The translations under genes were made by a program, and so were the position numbers. 64,000 nt of DNA from Megalobrama amblycephala (lineage: Eukaryota; Chordata; Actinopteri; Cypriniformes; Xenocyprididae), in NCBI RefSeq assembly GCF_018812025.1, contig NC_063045.1, positions 60,743,839 through 60,807,838 of the forward strand, in the 5' to 3' direction. The notes beneath the pieces were generated by a model. That model was not told where the DNA came from. It worked only from the letters and a program-made list of their open reading frames with translations, and did not search any database. Positions 12,360 to 23,941 of this stretch are shown here, piece by piece. Position 1 is the stretch's first letter; each line of letters begins with the position of its first letter.

Positions 12360-12605
12360 AATGCCAAATGCCTCCGTTTTCGACATCCAAACTACAATGC
12401 GAAAACGCCGTTTTCAAATTTATCCATTTCTTTGACAAAAACGCTGTCTCAGTGTGGACGGAAGGCCAAAATGGAGAGAAAAAGAAGCGTTTTCAAACGA
12501 AAACGTAGGGTGAGTAAAGGTTGATTGGACACTTTTTGCCATTGAGATGATTGAGAAAAAGTGTCCCAATCAACCTGAATTCACCCTATTAGTGCAGACG
12601 AGGCC
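12360..12605. repeat. Old repeat (AAAACG-rich) with an inserted hairpin at 12507-12587
   Basis: The sequence is rich in CGTTTTC/GAAAACG motifs. The segment before the hairpin (GTGTGGACGGAAGGCC) echoes the part after it (AGTGCAGACGAGGCC). The hairpin is described separately. Confidence 0.4.
12507..12587. repeat. 81-nt foldback hairpin
   Basis: The left arm starts AGGGTGAGTAAAGGTTGATTG and the right arm ends CAATCAACCTGAATTCACCCT. The arms pair over about 27 positions with one small internal loop and one bulge, enclosing a loop of roughly 14 bases. The size and shape resemble a pre-miRNA or a very short MITE, and the sequence alone cannot separate these. Confidence 0.7.
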
Positions 12606-12632
12606 TAATACTGAAAATAAATTTAAAAAACA

Positions 12633-13404
12633 TTAAAGGGTTAGTTCACCCCAAAATGAAAATAATGTCATTAATTATTCACCCTCATGCCGTTCCACAC
12701 CCGTAAGACCTTCGTTCATCTTCGGAACACAAATTAAGATATTTTTGATGAAATCCGATGGCTCTGTGAGGCCTGAGCAATGACATTTCCTCTCTCAAGA
12801 TCCATTAATGTACTAAAAACATATTTAAATCAGTTCATGTGAGTACAGTGGTTCAATATTAATATTATAAAGCCACGAGAATATTTTTGGTGCACCAAAA
12901 AAAACTAAATAATGACTTATTTAGTGATGGCCGATTTCAAAACACTGCTTCAGGAAGCTTCGGAGCATTTTGTGTTGAATCAGCGGTTCGGAGCGCCAAA
13001 GTCACGTGATTTCAGAAGTTTGGCAGTTTGACACGCGATCCGAATCATGATTCGACACGCTGATTCATAACGCTCCGAAGCTTCCTGAAGCAGTGTTTTG
13101 AAATCGGCCATCACTATGTAAGTCGTTATTTAGTTTTTTTGGTGCACCAAAAATATTCTCATCGCTTTATAATATTAATATTGAACCACTGTACTCACAT
13201 GAACTGATTTAAATATGTTTTTAGTACATTAATGAATCTTGAGAGAGGAAATGACATTGCTCAGGCCTCACAGAGCCATCGGATTTCATCAAAAATATCT
13301 TAATTTGCGTTCTGAAGATGAACGAAGGTATTACGGGTGTGGAACGGCATGAGGATGAGTAATAAATGACATTATTTTCATTTTTGGGTGAACTAACCCT
13401 TTAA
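12633..13404. mobile_element. Angel-like palindromic MITE with TTAA target sites
   Basis: Both ends are TTAA followed by AGGGTTAGTTCACCC in inverted orientation. The arms of more than 300 bp pair almost throughout (for example CCGATGGCTCTGTGAGGCC with its complement near 13265-13285). TTAA duplication and this terminal sequence match the Angel type of fish MITE as I remember it. It has no coding capacity. A half copy lies at 22180-22497. Confidence 0.85.
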
Positions 13405-13781
13405 TATCAGTAAAAACAAGACCAAAGAAACAAAACAAACAAACATTCCTTCCATTAAATAAGGAGAAAAGCAAATCCATTATTCCAAATCACTCCATAC
13501 AGTATGAATCAGTCTGAACTCACTGCGTTCTCAGTGATTTCTGCTCTAATACAGGCTGGTTATGATGAACTGAATCAGTGTTTTACCATCAGCATGTGTC
13601 TTCACCAGTGTTACTTACCTAAAACAGAAAAAGAGAAGAGAAAACAGTGTGAATGATGTGGACTAGATGTTTGAATATTCACAATTAAACTATTATTCTG
13701 TCTTTAGTGTGTAATGTCACTGTTTGAGCATGAAAAAGCCCCTCCAGAGTTATTCTCTACATCAGTGTTTCTGAACTCCCT
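13405..13781. other. No gene recognised
   Basis: Spacer between the Angel-like element and the promoter-like repeat, with short A-rich runs only. Confidence 0.5.
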
Positions 13782-14145
13782 GAAACGCCTCCATTGAGTT
13801 TTCTTCGCAATATTCCTCATTTAAATAATTCATACGCAGAATAAAGGGGCGGGGCCTGGTTGAGTTAGTTAGTAGTGTGTTGAAACTGGTGATTATGGTA
13901 AGGGGCGGGACATTTCCCAAATGACCAATCACAATGCACTGCTCCAGACAGCCAATCAGAGCACATTGTGCTTTTCAGAAGGAGGGGCTTCATAGAGACA
14001 GGAACTAAACAGAGCGTTACTGACAGACTGGGAAGAGAGGAGCTGCAACAATGGAGAATATGAGGAAAATAATCAACATTCAATTGTTTTAGAGCCCAAA
14101 AACACAATCAAGACTTTGAAAAAGTTCATAATAGGTCCCCATAAA
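13782..14145 (+). repeat. Dispersed repeat with GC boxes and CCAAT boxes, copy 2
   Basis: This is a near-identical copy of 1-368: the same GGGGCGGGGCC, GGGGCGGGACATTT, CCAATCAGAGCACATTG and GGAGCTGCAACAATGG segments in the same order. This copy shows the natural left start, GAAACGCCTCCATTGAG. Differences between the copies break all open frames, so it is non-coding. Confidence 0.8.
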
Positions 14146-14360
14146 GCTTTCACACAAGTACAGCAGTGCTGAATACTGTGAAATGACCTGATAATGTGTG
14201 ACAAGACTGACTCGAGAGGACAAAATCACACACACAATCACTCTCCTCTCTCTAATAAGCTGTTTCTGTCGTTCTCTCTGTCTGTCTGTCTTTCCTGAGC
14301 TCTTCAGACAGCTCTATTTATAGTGTGTTACTCACAGTCTTTGCACGTAATTAGTGACAA

Positions 14361-14395
<35 letters not shown>

Positions 14396-15054
14396 GCATC
14401 AGCATTAATGTCTGGGGCTGGATGACTTCATTTTCACATCACATTTCCACTCATATGAAACATTGACGAGTCACCTTTCTTTCTATCACACTTTATACAA
14501 TATAGATTGTTTCAAAGCAGCTTTACAGTGATAAACATGAAAATAATGATGCTAACACAATGCAATAGCTCTAAAAGACAATAATAAACAGTCATTATTC
14601 AGTTGAATTCAGTTCAGTGTTGATTCAGTTTGGTTCAATAACTGTGTAAAGTCATGAAATTAGTTTAATTAATCTATAAAGCAGTGATGTTGTCATCAGC
14701 CAGTTCAGTTCTCATCCAATAGTGTCAGTGCATAATACTGCCAAACATTAAGTGTCCCAAACTAAGCAAGTCAAAATGTGACAGTGGCAAGAACCCAAAC
14801 TCCATCAGTGACGGAAATGGAGAAAAAATATTAATTCAGAATATTTAAACAGGCAAAAACACTTTTAGTGATGGTTATAAACAGCATACTGATACCTATG
14901 CTATACAGTGTTTAACTCTGTTTAACTCACACATACAAACACATAAAGCCTGAGAAATGTGGAGCATAAAAGTCAAAAATACCCAGCAGATGGGCCATGT
15001 CTATCTTTATTGCTTAAATAGACACATAAACAATAATACATATTGATCACACTT
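14146..15054. other. No gene recognised; (CA)n at 14360-14388
   Basis: AT-rich sequence with one clean CA microsatellite. No repeat partner or coding signal was seen. Confidence 0.5.
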
Positions 15055-15530
15055 CATATAAGCCCATTTAGTTTTTTTAATTTTTTGAAAGAAATTACTA
15101 CTTTTATTCAGCAAGGATGCATTTATTGCTTAAAAGTGACAGTAAAGACATTTTATATATTTAAAAAAGTTCAATTTCAAATTAATTTAAGTTTCTATCA
15201 ATAAAATCCTGAAAAAAAGTGAGTTTTCAACATTGATTATAATCATAAATGTTTCTTGAGCAGCAAATCATCATATTAGAATGATTTCTAAAGGATCATG
15301 TGACACTGAAGACTGGAGTAATGATGCTGAAAATTCAGCTTTGATCACAGAAATAAATTAAATTTTACAATATATTCACATAGAAAACAGTTATTTTAAA
15401 TTGTAAAAATATTTCACAATTTTTACTGTATTTTTGATCAAATAAATACAGCTTTGGTGGGCAGAAGAGACTTCAAAATGTTCAAAAACATTACAAAATC
15501 TTACAGACACCAAACTTCTGAATGGCAGTA
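15055..15530 (-). repeat. AGTTTGG-family dispersed repeat, minus orientation
   Basis: It starts with TTATTCAGCAAGGATGCATTT, contains GATCATGTGACACTGAAGACTGG and AATGATGCTGAAAATTCAGC, and ends CAGACACCAAACTTCTGAATGG. It is the reverse-complement arrangement of 952-1398. Confidence 0.85.
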
Positions 15531-16769
15531 TAAATGCAAAGACAGTGATGGACATGTGGAATTACATTTGATATTTAACATCGTATTTGGTCTTATATTT
15601 GTAATATCACCTACATGTGCACCTGGACAAGCTCATGCTCAAATCTGGAATTGTGTTGTGCAATTTTTGGGTGTGTTTGCACCGTTTGCGTCAGGTGCTA
15701 AAATAATGCAGATAGACACGAATGACGCCATCAGTTTGAGCAATTCCCTCTTTGCTGTCCTTTTAGTACTGCCTGTCCACTTCCTCTCAAGCAGAACATT
15801 GTGAGGAAAGCACTGCAGACGCATCTCTTAAATAATGTATCGAGGCTCTAAAAGGTCTTTTATCGAGGGCTGAACTCACAAACACCCTCCATTACAGCTC
15901 TTGCTTCACATTATTGGCCTATTAAGACACAGTGTAAAAAATTTGTGTTTTTTTTTTTAAATTTATGCATTGAACTATTAATTTTTGCCTTTAAAATCCC
16001 ATATTTCATTACAGAAGGAATCCAGCTTCCAGGTGAAACTATGGGCCGGTCCTGCGTAAATCCCCAAAAATTAATGCTTGAAATGAAAAGCCTCTTTGTC
16101 TTTCAACTTACCATTTCTTACATAAGCTTCATTTGTGATTCGTGTTACATAATGCAAGGTAATCGCCTGCATCTTTTGTTTGATTTATGTGCGTGTATGG
16201 ATAAAAATCTAATTAAAAAATCTCCCCTTTCCACAGCTTTCCAAGAATGCCTTGCATGCTTCTGTGAATCTGAGATTGTTTTACTAATAATAAAAATAAT
16301 AATGCTTCTATTTCATTGCTCTAGTAAGTTTTCAGTTCACGTTCATTCATTCGTCATGAGGTAAAACCAACTTCTGTTAAAGCTACAATTATTTAAAAGC
16401 ATGTGTCAAAAAAAAGAAAAAAAGAAATGCATGTCAAAACAAGTTGTTACACTCCCTCAAAGAAAAAAATAATTGTCGGATGCCATGAGACCCAGACTCG
16501 AGGTGCGCTGACGTCAATAGTCTGGATTGTGCCCATATTCCCTAACCCATTCCGCATCATTACCGCACCTAATATTCTTAACACTAAATTAATCAGCTCT
16601 GCACACAGTTCACTTCACGTACCGCTCTCGCTTTCAACTCAACAACTGATTTGAGCGTAATGAGCATGTGAGGCTAAGAATAAAAACAGATCATAGTGCT
16701 AAGCAAACAGTCCGAAATTTGATGCACATTCAAATAAAGCGGGATGAGCATCGTGGACCGTCAGGGTTG
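15531..16769. other. Unclassified sequence, left flank of the Tc1 insertion; no gene
   Basis: Open frames of 116 and 139 codons occur at 15454-15804 and 15945-16364. The first begins inside a repeat, and neither has a recognisable domain or flanking splice signals. The segment at 15600-15750 has a degenerate repetitive look and may be an old transposon. It resumes at 18344 after the Tc1 element. Confidence 0.4.
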
Positions 16770-16771
16770 TA

Positions 16772-18341
16772 TAAACCCGATTCCAAAAAAGTTGTGACAC
16801 TGTACAAATTGTGAATAAAAAAGGAATGCAATAATTTACAAATCTCATAAACTTATATTTTATTCACAATAGAATATAGATAACGTATCAAATGTTGAAA
16901 GTGAGACATTTTGAAATGTCATGCCAAATATTGGCTCATTTTGGATTTCATGAGAGCTACACATTCCAAAAAAGTTGGGACAGGTAGCAATAAGAGGCCG
17001 GAAAAGTTAAATGTACATATAAGGAACAGCTGGAGGACCAATTTGCAACTTATTAGGTCAATTGGCAACATGATTGGGTATAAAAAGAGCCTCTCAGAGT
17101 GGCAGTGTCTCTCAGAAGTCAAGATGGGCAGAGGATCACCAATTCCCCCAATGCTGCGGCGAAAAATAGTGGAGCAATATCAGAAAGGAGTTTCTCAGAG
17201 AAAAATTGTTATCATCATCTACAGTGCATAATATCATCCAAAGATTCAGAGAATCTGGAACAATCTCTGTGCGTAAGGGTCAAGGCCGGAAAACCATACT
17301 GGATGCCCGTGATCTTCGGGCCCTTAGACGGCACTGCATCACATACAGGAATGCTACTGTAATGGAAATCACAACATAGGCTCAGGAATACTTCCAGAAA
17401 ACACTGTCGGTGAACACAATCCACCGTGCCATTCGCCGTTGCCGGCTAAAACTGTATAGGTCAAAAAAGAAGCCATATCTAAATATGATCCAGAAGCACA
17501 GGCGTTTTCTCATTTAAAATGGACTGTGGCAAAGTGGAAAACTGTTCTGTGGTCAGACGAACCAAAACTTGAAGTTCTTTTTGGAAAACTGGGACGCCAT
17601 GTCATCCGGACTAAAGAGGACAAGGACAACCCAAGTTGTTATCAGCGCTCAGTTCAGAAGCCTGCATCTCTGATGGTATGGGGTTGCATGAGTTCGTGTG
17701 GCATGGGCAGCTTACACATCTGGAAAGGCACCATCAATGCTGAAAGGTATATCCAAGTTCTAGAACAACATATGCTCCCATCCAGACGTCGTCTCTTTCA
17801 GGGAAGACCTTGCATTTTCCAACATGACAATGCCAGACCACATACTGCATCAATTACAACATCATGGCTGAGTAGAAGAAGGATCCGGGCACTGAAATGG
17901 CCAGCCTGCAGTCCAGATCTTTCACCCATAGAAAACATTTGGTACATCATAAAGAGGAAGATGCGACAAAGAAGACCTAAGACAGTTGAGCAACTAGAAG
18001 CCTGTATTAGACAAGAATGGGACAACATTCCTATTCCTAAACTTGAGCAACTTGTCTCCTCAGTCCCCAGACGTTTGCAGACTGTTATAAAAAGAAGAGG
18101 GGATGCCACACAGTGGTAAACATGGCCTTGTCCCAACTTTTTTGAGATGTGTTGATGCCATGAAATTTAAAATCAACTTATTTTTTTCCCTTAAAATGAT
18201 AAATTTTCTCAGTTTAAACATTTGATATGTCATCTATGTTGTATTCTGAATAAAATATTGAAATTTGAAACTTCCACATCATTGCATTCTGTTTTTATTC
18301 ACAATTTGTACAGTGTCCCAACTTTTTTGGAATCGGGTTTG
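16772..18341 (+). mobile_element. Tc1-like transposon of the IR/DR type, inactivated
   Basis: The element is 1570 bp, flanked by TA on both sides (16770-16771 and 18342-18343). Its ends are inverted copies of AAACCCGATTCCAAAAAAGTT and continue matching for about 50 bp. Each terminal repeat carries a second, inner copy of the CAAAAAAGTTGGGACA motif (16964-16983 on the left, 18129-18148 on the right). This is the paired direct-repeat layout of Sleeping Beauty-group Tc1 elements, where the transposase binds two sites per end. The left outer site has GTTGTGACA where the other three have GTTGGGACA. The transposase gene inside is broken. Confidence 0.93.
17124..18119 (+). pseudogene. Tc1 transposase pseudogene (DD34E)
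   Basis: This is the relic of a cut-and-paste transposase. The start at 17124 gives MGRGSPIPPMLRRKIVEQY, the N-terminal helix-turn-helix DNA-binding region. The frame is then lost at about 17205-17230, continues one frame over through a second HTH-like part (IIQRFRESGTISVRKGQGRK), hits an in-frame TAG at 17377, and shifts back near 17510-17525. From 17526 the catalytic half is open for 197 codons. The first aspartate is in WSDE, the second in HDNARPH, and the glutamate in SPIENIW with 34 residues between the second D and E, the DD34E spacing of Tc1 elements. With at least two frameshifts and a stop it cannot make a full enzyme. A fragment could be translated, but nothing suggests it is. Confidence 0.92.
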
Positions 18342-18343
18342 TA

Positions 18344-18837
18344 ATTGTTCTCGTTGAATGATAAACTCTGACAATGAGGTAAATAATGTTTAGGATGTTA
18401 ACAGCGTAGCACAGGGGTTTGGTGTTCACACTTGAGCGCCGGTGACATTTGTGAATAAAAGGTGCACATGTGCATCACGCATGTCCTCTCAGTTAAACAC
18501 AAATGAACCATCAGCATCATGCCTGTGGATTCTCCTCATATTTAATTAATGTCTCGCTGGATTTGGGTAGCAATATTCAATATGAACACGGTGCAAAATG
18601 GCAATGCACTTCTGTATTTATGTTTACATTTTCTATAAAATATGTGCAACATTTAGAGCAAAATGATAATTCAAATTCAATAACATAATTTACATGTATT
18701 TCCTACACTGGTTTTAACATATATTTTATAAATAAGGCATAAAATCATCCCAGTCATCCAGTGAAAGAAGGACTCGAGCTATATCTAGAGATTTGTGCTG
18801 ACTTTCTTTGCACTTTTGACTTTTTTGACTCTTGAGG
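18344..18837. other. Right flank of the Tc1 insertion; no gene
   Basis: Continuation of the unclassified sequence left of the Tc1 element. No coding signal was seen. Confidence 0.45.
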
Positions 18838-18925
18838 CCAAGCAACACATTAGAAATCACCGAGAACATCCTAGCAACCACATACTAATCAACTAACAAC
18901 CATTCAAAACACTACAGCAACAACA
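18838..18925 (+). repeat. CCTAGCAACCAC-type repeat fragment
   Basis: The segment contains ACATCCTAGCAACCACATACT, CAACTAACAACCATTC and ACACTACAGCAACAACAA, the degenerate CTAGCAACC pattern of a common fish repeat. A reverse-orientation fragment is at 31183-31224. Confidence 0.5.
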
Positions 18926-19475
18926 ACTCAATGCTTTGGACAGCGACAGACTTGTGCAAATTCATAAGCCTTTTGGCAACAGAGTGACTGAAACAGACTG
19001 CAGTGAGCGACAATCCTGAAGGTGAGGACGTTCACGTGGAAGTGCATCTCCACCAGCTGCTGTGTGTGTGTGTGTGTGTGTGTGTACGTGTGTGTTTGCA
19101 TACGTTAGTGTCTGTCACACCCAAATAGTAAACCCAACAGCATTTCCTTGAGCATACATCACTTGTCACTTTACCCAAACACACGTTTATATTCCAAAGA
19201 ATTTCTTCCTGTTTAAACACTGCAAGCATTTCATCACACAACCAAGAACCCTACGAGCAAAGCAAATATCCTCCAAAATGACTAAAATTACTGTCAGTAG
19301 TCTGTCACAAACATTTAGTATTAGGTCTAAATAGCAGATAGTAATGTCATTTTATTAATTATTTATTATTAATTATATTGTTATTTGTCAAATAAAAAGT
19401 AATACGAGTTCTAACTGTAATTCATAATGTGTGTGTATATATATATATACACTACTACTATACTACTACACATAA

Positions 19476-19532
<57 letters not shown>

Positions 19533-19899
19533 CACGTATATGATATACATGGAATATTTATACAGATACTTTTAAGTACAAATAAAAACAGATGGTTATA
19601 AAAAAGATTACCAGTTGGTTACAAATTTACCACAGCATAAGCACTAATAATTTAATAATAAATGATAATACAAATAATAAAACAAGGTTACACTTCTCTG
19701 CTGGTTGTCATCTGTGACATTTTCAGCCTAAAGCTCCTGGTGGCACATCAAAACAAATAAAGCTCTCCATCCACACCTTTAACATGTGCGTGTGGGAGAA
19801 TTAAAGACAAACACTTCATCTGACAAAGTGCTGACTGATGACGTCTGAATTTCAGCAGGTGGGGAAATATCTCCTAATGAACAGGGTGAAGGGAGGGAT
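18926..19899. other. No gene; (TG)n at 19060-19095 and (TA)n at 19434-19530
   Basis: Two microsatellites set in AT-rich, intron-like DNA. The TA run is about 95 bp with a short interruption near 19450-19480. Confidence 0.7.
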
Positions 19900-20400
19900 A
19901 AAAATGCTGATGTGAAAGTAGAAGCAGATGCTACTGCTGCTTCTGGAACACAGTGGCGGCTTTGGAGCGCAGACGCTCGTGGCTCGGCTCGCACAGAGGA
20001 GTCTCTCACTCCCCACGTCATCGGCCGCCCTGCCTGCGTCAGTCGAGTCCAGGCATCCTGGCTGCTCCCAATAATTCCCTCACACGTTCCCTCTCTCTCC
20101 GTTTGCGGCCTGCTACACCGTGCCCTTCTCCCGAGAGGGGGGTGGGGTGGGAGTCTGGACTAATCCGTCCTCGCACGGCAGAGCTACAGAAACAAAGAGC
20201 TGTGGGAGCGGATTGAAATGACTTTCCAGACATGGATTGGTGCGTTTTAATAGGCCTTTCATAGTCTGCCAGGGTCAATTAAAAAACTCTGATTTTCACA
20301 CTAAGCATGCAATAATGCACTGAAGGCAGTCTGAAAGATTGTAATGGGCCGCGGCATTCAGATGAGGAAAGTGCCAATACTTCCTACCAGAGTGTCTAAA
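19900..20400. other. Unique CG-rich block, possible regulatory DNA or unrecognised exon
   Basis: CpG-rich compared with all DNA around it, especially 19950-20210, and without a repeat partner in the window. Overlapping open frames on both strands (80-87 codons) have no known domain. A unique CG-rich island inside an intron of a gene with many alternative promoters could be a promoter or enhancer, but nothing in the sequence proves this. Confidence 0.35.
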
Positions 20401-20409
20401 CAGCCACTA

Positions 20410-20930
20410 AAATGACCATAACAGATATTATATTATATTATATTATATATTTTATTTTATTTTAGAGTTCTTTATTTTATTATAAAAATATTATATATAT
20501 ATTATAAAAATATTATATATATATATATATATATATAATTTTATCATTTTTATATATATTTTTATAATATAATAAAATATGTAAAAAAATATTATAAAAT
20601 ATAATTAAAAACAAAAATATATTATTTATATATAAAATATTTATATTTATATATATAATATAAATTTTATATATATATAGATATAGATAGATAGATAGAT
20701 AGATAGATATTATATTATATATTATATATTTTATATATTATATTATATATTTTATTTTAGAGTTTTTTATTTTATTATAAAAATATTATATATTATATAT
20801 ATATTTTTTTATCTTTTTTACATATTTTTATAATATAATAAAATGTGTAAAAAATATGATAAAATATAATTAAAAACAAAAATATATTATTTATATATAA
20901 AATATTCATATTTATATATATATATAATAT

Positions 20931-20994
<64 letters not shown>

Positions 20995-21005
20995 TAGATA
21001 GATAG
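20410..21005. repeat. AT-rich microsatellite tract with a 295-bp tandem duplication
   Basis: Dominated by TATA, ATTTTAT and GATA runs. The landmark TTTTAGAGTT(C/T)TTTATTTT occurs near 20464 and again near 20759, and both are followed by the same order of TATAATATAATAAAATRTG, AATTAAAAACAAAAATATA and GATA-repeat segments. A duplication of about 295 bp therefore occurred before further slippage. The right end is a long pure (TA)n at about 20935-20990, then (GATA)n. Confidence 0.85.
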
Positions 21006-22179
21006 ATTAAAAATAAATTTTAAAAATTAAAAGTAAATTAATTTGGAAAAAAAAAATAATTTAACAACAACAACAAAAAACAACTAAAAGTACTTTTTAT
21101 TACTAAAACAAATATCACACGGATGATGAAAAATGATATTGTCAGCAAGCTCCCAAAGCTTGAACCACAGTTTTTTGGTGTCATTTAATTTCACTATCCT
21201 TTTCTAAGGTGTCTCATATTATGTTATGAGCCCACAACTAATTGCAAACATATTTTTAATGCATAATATTGCTTATGTTCATATTCACCAGGCCCAACCT
21301 GACTGTTATTTCAAGCTTTATAATGAGGTTTGGTGTATGCTGGCCTCCGCTTGCGTCAGAAAACAGGCCGTTAAGTGTATAAAACAACTTTACAGAGCCA
21401 AAGCAGTGTCAGACGGGCCGGGCCAGATGCCACGCACAGCTCGGATCAAAGCTAAGCCACTGAATATGAAATCCATTTTAGCATGCTAACCACACGGTGA
21501 CTGTAAACCTTGCACCCAGTTCTCATAAATGAAGCTGTAAATCTTTTAATACTTGATTTTGGTTGGAGCACGTTTAAAGCAAGCAAATCTGGTACTGTGG
21601 CATTCGTTACGAGAGCTGTAATTTGACGAATAGCAAATTAGTTTTCAGACACACTTGGAGTTCAAAGACACTGTTAAAGTTTGACTCTGAGGCCGCGATG
21701 CGTTTAAAGCAAACCGTGCAGCGAATGTCACATGCTTTAACGCTTTTCCGATTGTTGGCAGAGTGCGTCATGTGTACACAAGTATCTGCTTGTCTAGAGG
21801 GATGATCTTATGATATTTACGATAGGACAGGCACTATATCAATGCGCTATGTCAGTCAAATTGCAAACAAGACACAGTCTCTTGGCAATATTCAATATTA
21901 AAATGCCTAGTCGGTGCCAAATATGTGGTTTACAAACACAAACACTCACTCATGTGGTGAACTCCATAGTAACAGAGTAAATACTGAACACAAATCCACT
22001 GTGACGCATCTTTGTTTTGTGTGTAATGGTGTAACGGTCACATTATACAGCCACAACACAATAAAAAAATGGAAAAAACTGCTGGTAGTGGATGAAGCCT
22101 GATTGACAGTGATGGACAAATACAGACTGAATACAATAATAATATTAACAATCGTAAAATAATAGATTCAAGCTTTAAG
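21006..22179. other. No gene recognised
   Basis: Mixed sequence with short open frames (60-87 codons) that have no domain. Nothing repetitive stands out. Confidence 0.45.
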
Positions 22180-22497
22180 CTTTTTTGTTTTGAAATCGTC
22201 CATCACTATATAAGTCGTTATTTTATTTTTTTGGTGCACCAAAAATATTCTTGTGGCTTTATAATATTAATATTGAACCACTGTACTCACATGAACTGAT
22301 TTAAATATGTTTTTAGTACATTAATGGATCTTGAGAGAGGAAATGTCATTGCTCAGGGCTCACGGAGCCATCGGATTTCATCAAAAATATCTTAATTTGT
22401 GTTCCGAAGATGAACGAAGGTCTTACGGGTGTGGAACGACATGAGCGTGAGTAATAAATGACAGAATTTTCATTTTTGAGTGAACTAACCCTTTAAG
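22180..22497 (-). mobile_element. Half copy of the Angel-like MITE
   Basis: It matches the right half of 12633-13404, from TTGAAATCG(T/G)CCATCACTAT through GTGCACCAAAAATATTCT to GTGAACTAACCCTTTAA. The left half is absent, so this copy is truncated at the palindrome centre. Confidence 0.85.
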
Positions 22498-22791
22498 ACA
22501 TAAATGGCTCTGTTTACTTGCAAATACATGGTCATTATGGCACATAGGTATGTGTATTTAACCGTTCAAGCCCAATTAGGCTTCAAAAAGCACTCAGTTC
22601 AGTCCTCACGCGCTCTATGAGCAGCGGCTCCATGTCGCGCGTCTCTCGACGGCGCTGAGAAACAGTATCTTCAGAGAGCGCGTGCATATGCTGAAATTAG
22701 TTGTCTTTCGCTGCTAATTGCACTTAAACAGTTTAAAACCACTTGTTTTTAAACTGCAATGCTTAAAAACTCATGCAAAATTATAATCTTT
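22498..22791. other. Old repeat remnant left of the nested MITE
   Basis: It contains a CG-rich stretch (GCGCGTCTCTCGACGGCGCTG) and appears to resume after 23942, ending near 24054 with ATCGCCCACCCCTAC. That is the reverse complement of a TAGGGGTGGGCGAT-type hAT end, so the two flanks are probably one older hAT-like element split by the MITE. Confidence 0.4.
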
Positions 22792-23933
22792 GGTAACACT
22801 TTACTTGAAGGGGTGTGCATAAGACTGACATGACACCTTCATAATCTTGACATGACACGTGTCATGAATATGAAGGAGGTTTTATGAATGTTTATGACAA
22901 CTGTCATTAAGTGTCATTCGCTCAATTATGTCATTTTTAATGCAAAGATGACATTGTTTGAGATGTCTTTGTTACGACAACTTGACATAAACCAATACAT
23001 CATAACCTGTCAGTGTCTTTGTCATGACAACTTGACATTACCAAGATATCATAACCTGTCATAAACATGACATAGCAGATTAATTATCAAACTTAAAAAA
23101 CTACTTAGCTTTATGGGTTAACATTACATTACATTATTTTGGTAACACTTCAGTATAGGGAACACATATATAAACGATTAACTATGACATTTCCCTCAAT
23201 AAACACTTAATTTACTGCTTATTATAGTTAATTGTTAGGTTTAGGTATTGGGTAGGATTAAAAATGTAGAATAAGGTCATGCAGAATAAGGCATAAGTAC
23301 TAATAAATAGCCAATATTTTAGCCATATGAATGCTAATAGTAATAAGCAACTAGTTAAAAGACCCTAAAATAAAGTGTTACCATTATTTTATAACAGTGT
23401 CATCTTTTTTAAGAAATTTGAAATTCTGACCTTCTGTTGGTGGAAACTTAAAAAAACAAAAAACAAAAACAAAAAAAAACATGAAATGAAAAATAGTCGT
23501 GACGCTGTTATAAAATTATTTGTCAGAGTATTGTCACTTAATGACATTTTAATGACAAGTTCAATTTGTACCACTGTACTTGAGCTCAAGATACATATTT
23601 ATGACACTGTTATAATGGCCTCATGACAGCCAATGTCAAAACCAACCACATGACAGTTTAATGTAATGTTAACCCATAAAGCTAAATAATGTCAAGTTGT
23701 CATGACAAAGACACTGACAGGTTATGATGTATTGGTTTATGTCAAGTTGTCGTAACTCGGACATCTCAAACAATGTCATCTTTGCATTAAAAATGACATA
23801 ACTGAGCAAATGACATTTAATGACAGTTGTAATAAACATGCATAAAACCTCCTTCATATTCATGACGTGTCATGTCATGATTATGAAGGTGTCATGTCAG
23901 TCTTATGCACACCCCTTCAAGTAAAGTGTTACC
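22792..23933. mobile_element. Palindromic hAT-type MITE with GGTAACACTTTACTTGAAG ends and 8-bp target duplication
   Basis: The left arm GGTAACACTTTACTTGAAGG is mirrored by CCTTCAAGTAAAGTGTTACC, and the arms pair over about 300 bp. Both flanks carry TAATCTTT (22784-22791 and 23934-23941), a perfect 8-bp duplication, which places it with hAT-like elements. A younger element sits inside at 23141-23382. The open frames inside are palindrome by-products. Confidence 0.92.
23141..23382. mobile_element. Nested 242-bp MITE with its own 8-bp target duplication
   Basis: Ends GGTAACACTTCAGTATAGGG and CTAAAATAAAGTGTTACC are inverted over the outer 10-12 bases. It is flanked by ATTATTTT at 23133-23140 and 23383-23390. 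Its position inside 22792-23933 shows it inserted later, although the two share the GGTAACACTT terminus. Confidence 0.9.
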
Positions 23934-23941
23934 TAATCTTT

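Noticed and set aside
15945..16364. 139-codon plus-strand open frame
   Set aside because: AT-rich, low-complexity composition, no recognisable domain and no splice boundaries. Chance frame in old repeat-like DNA.
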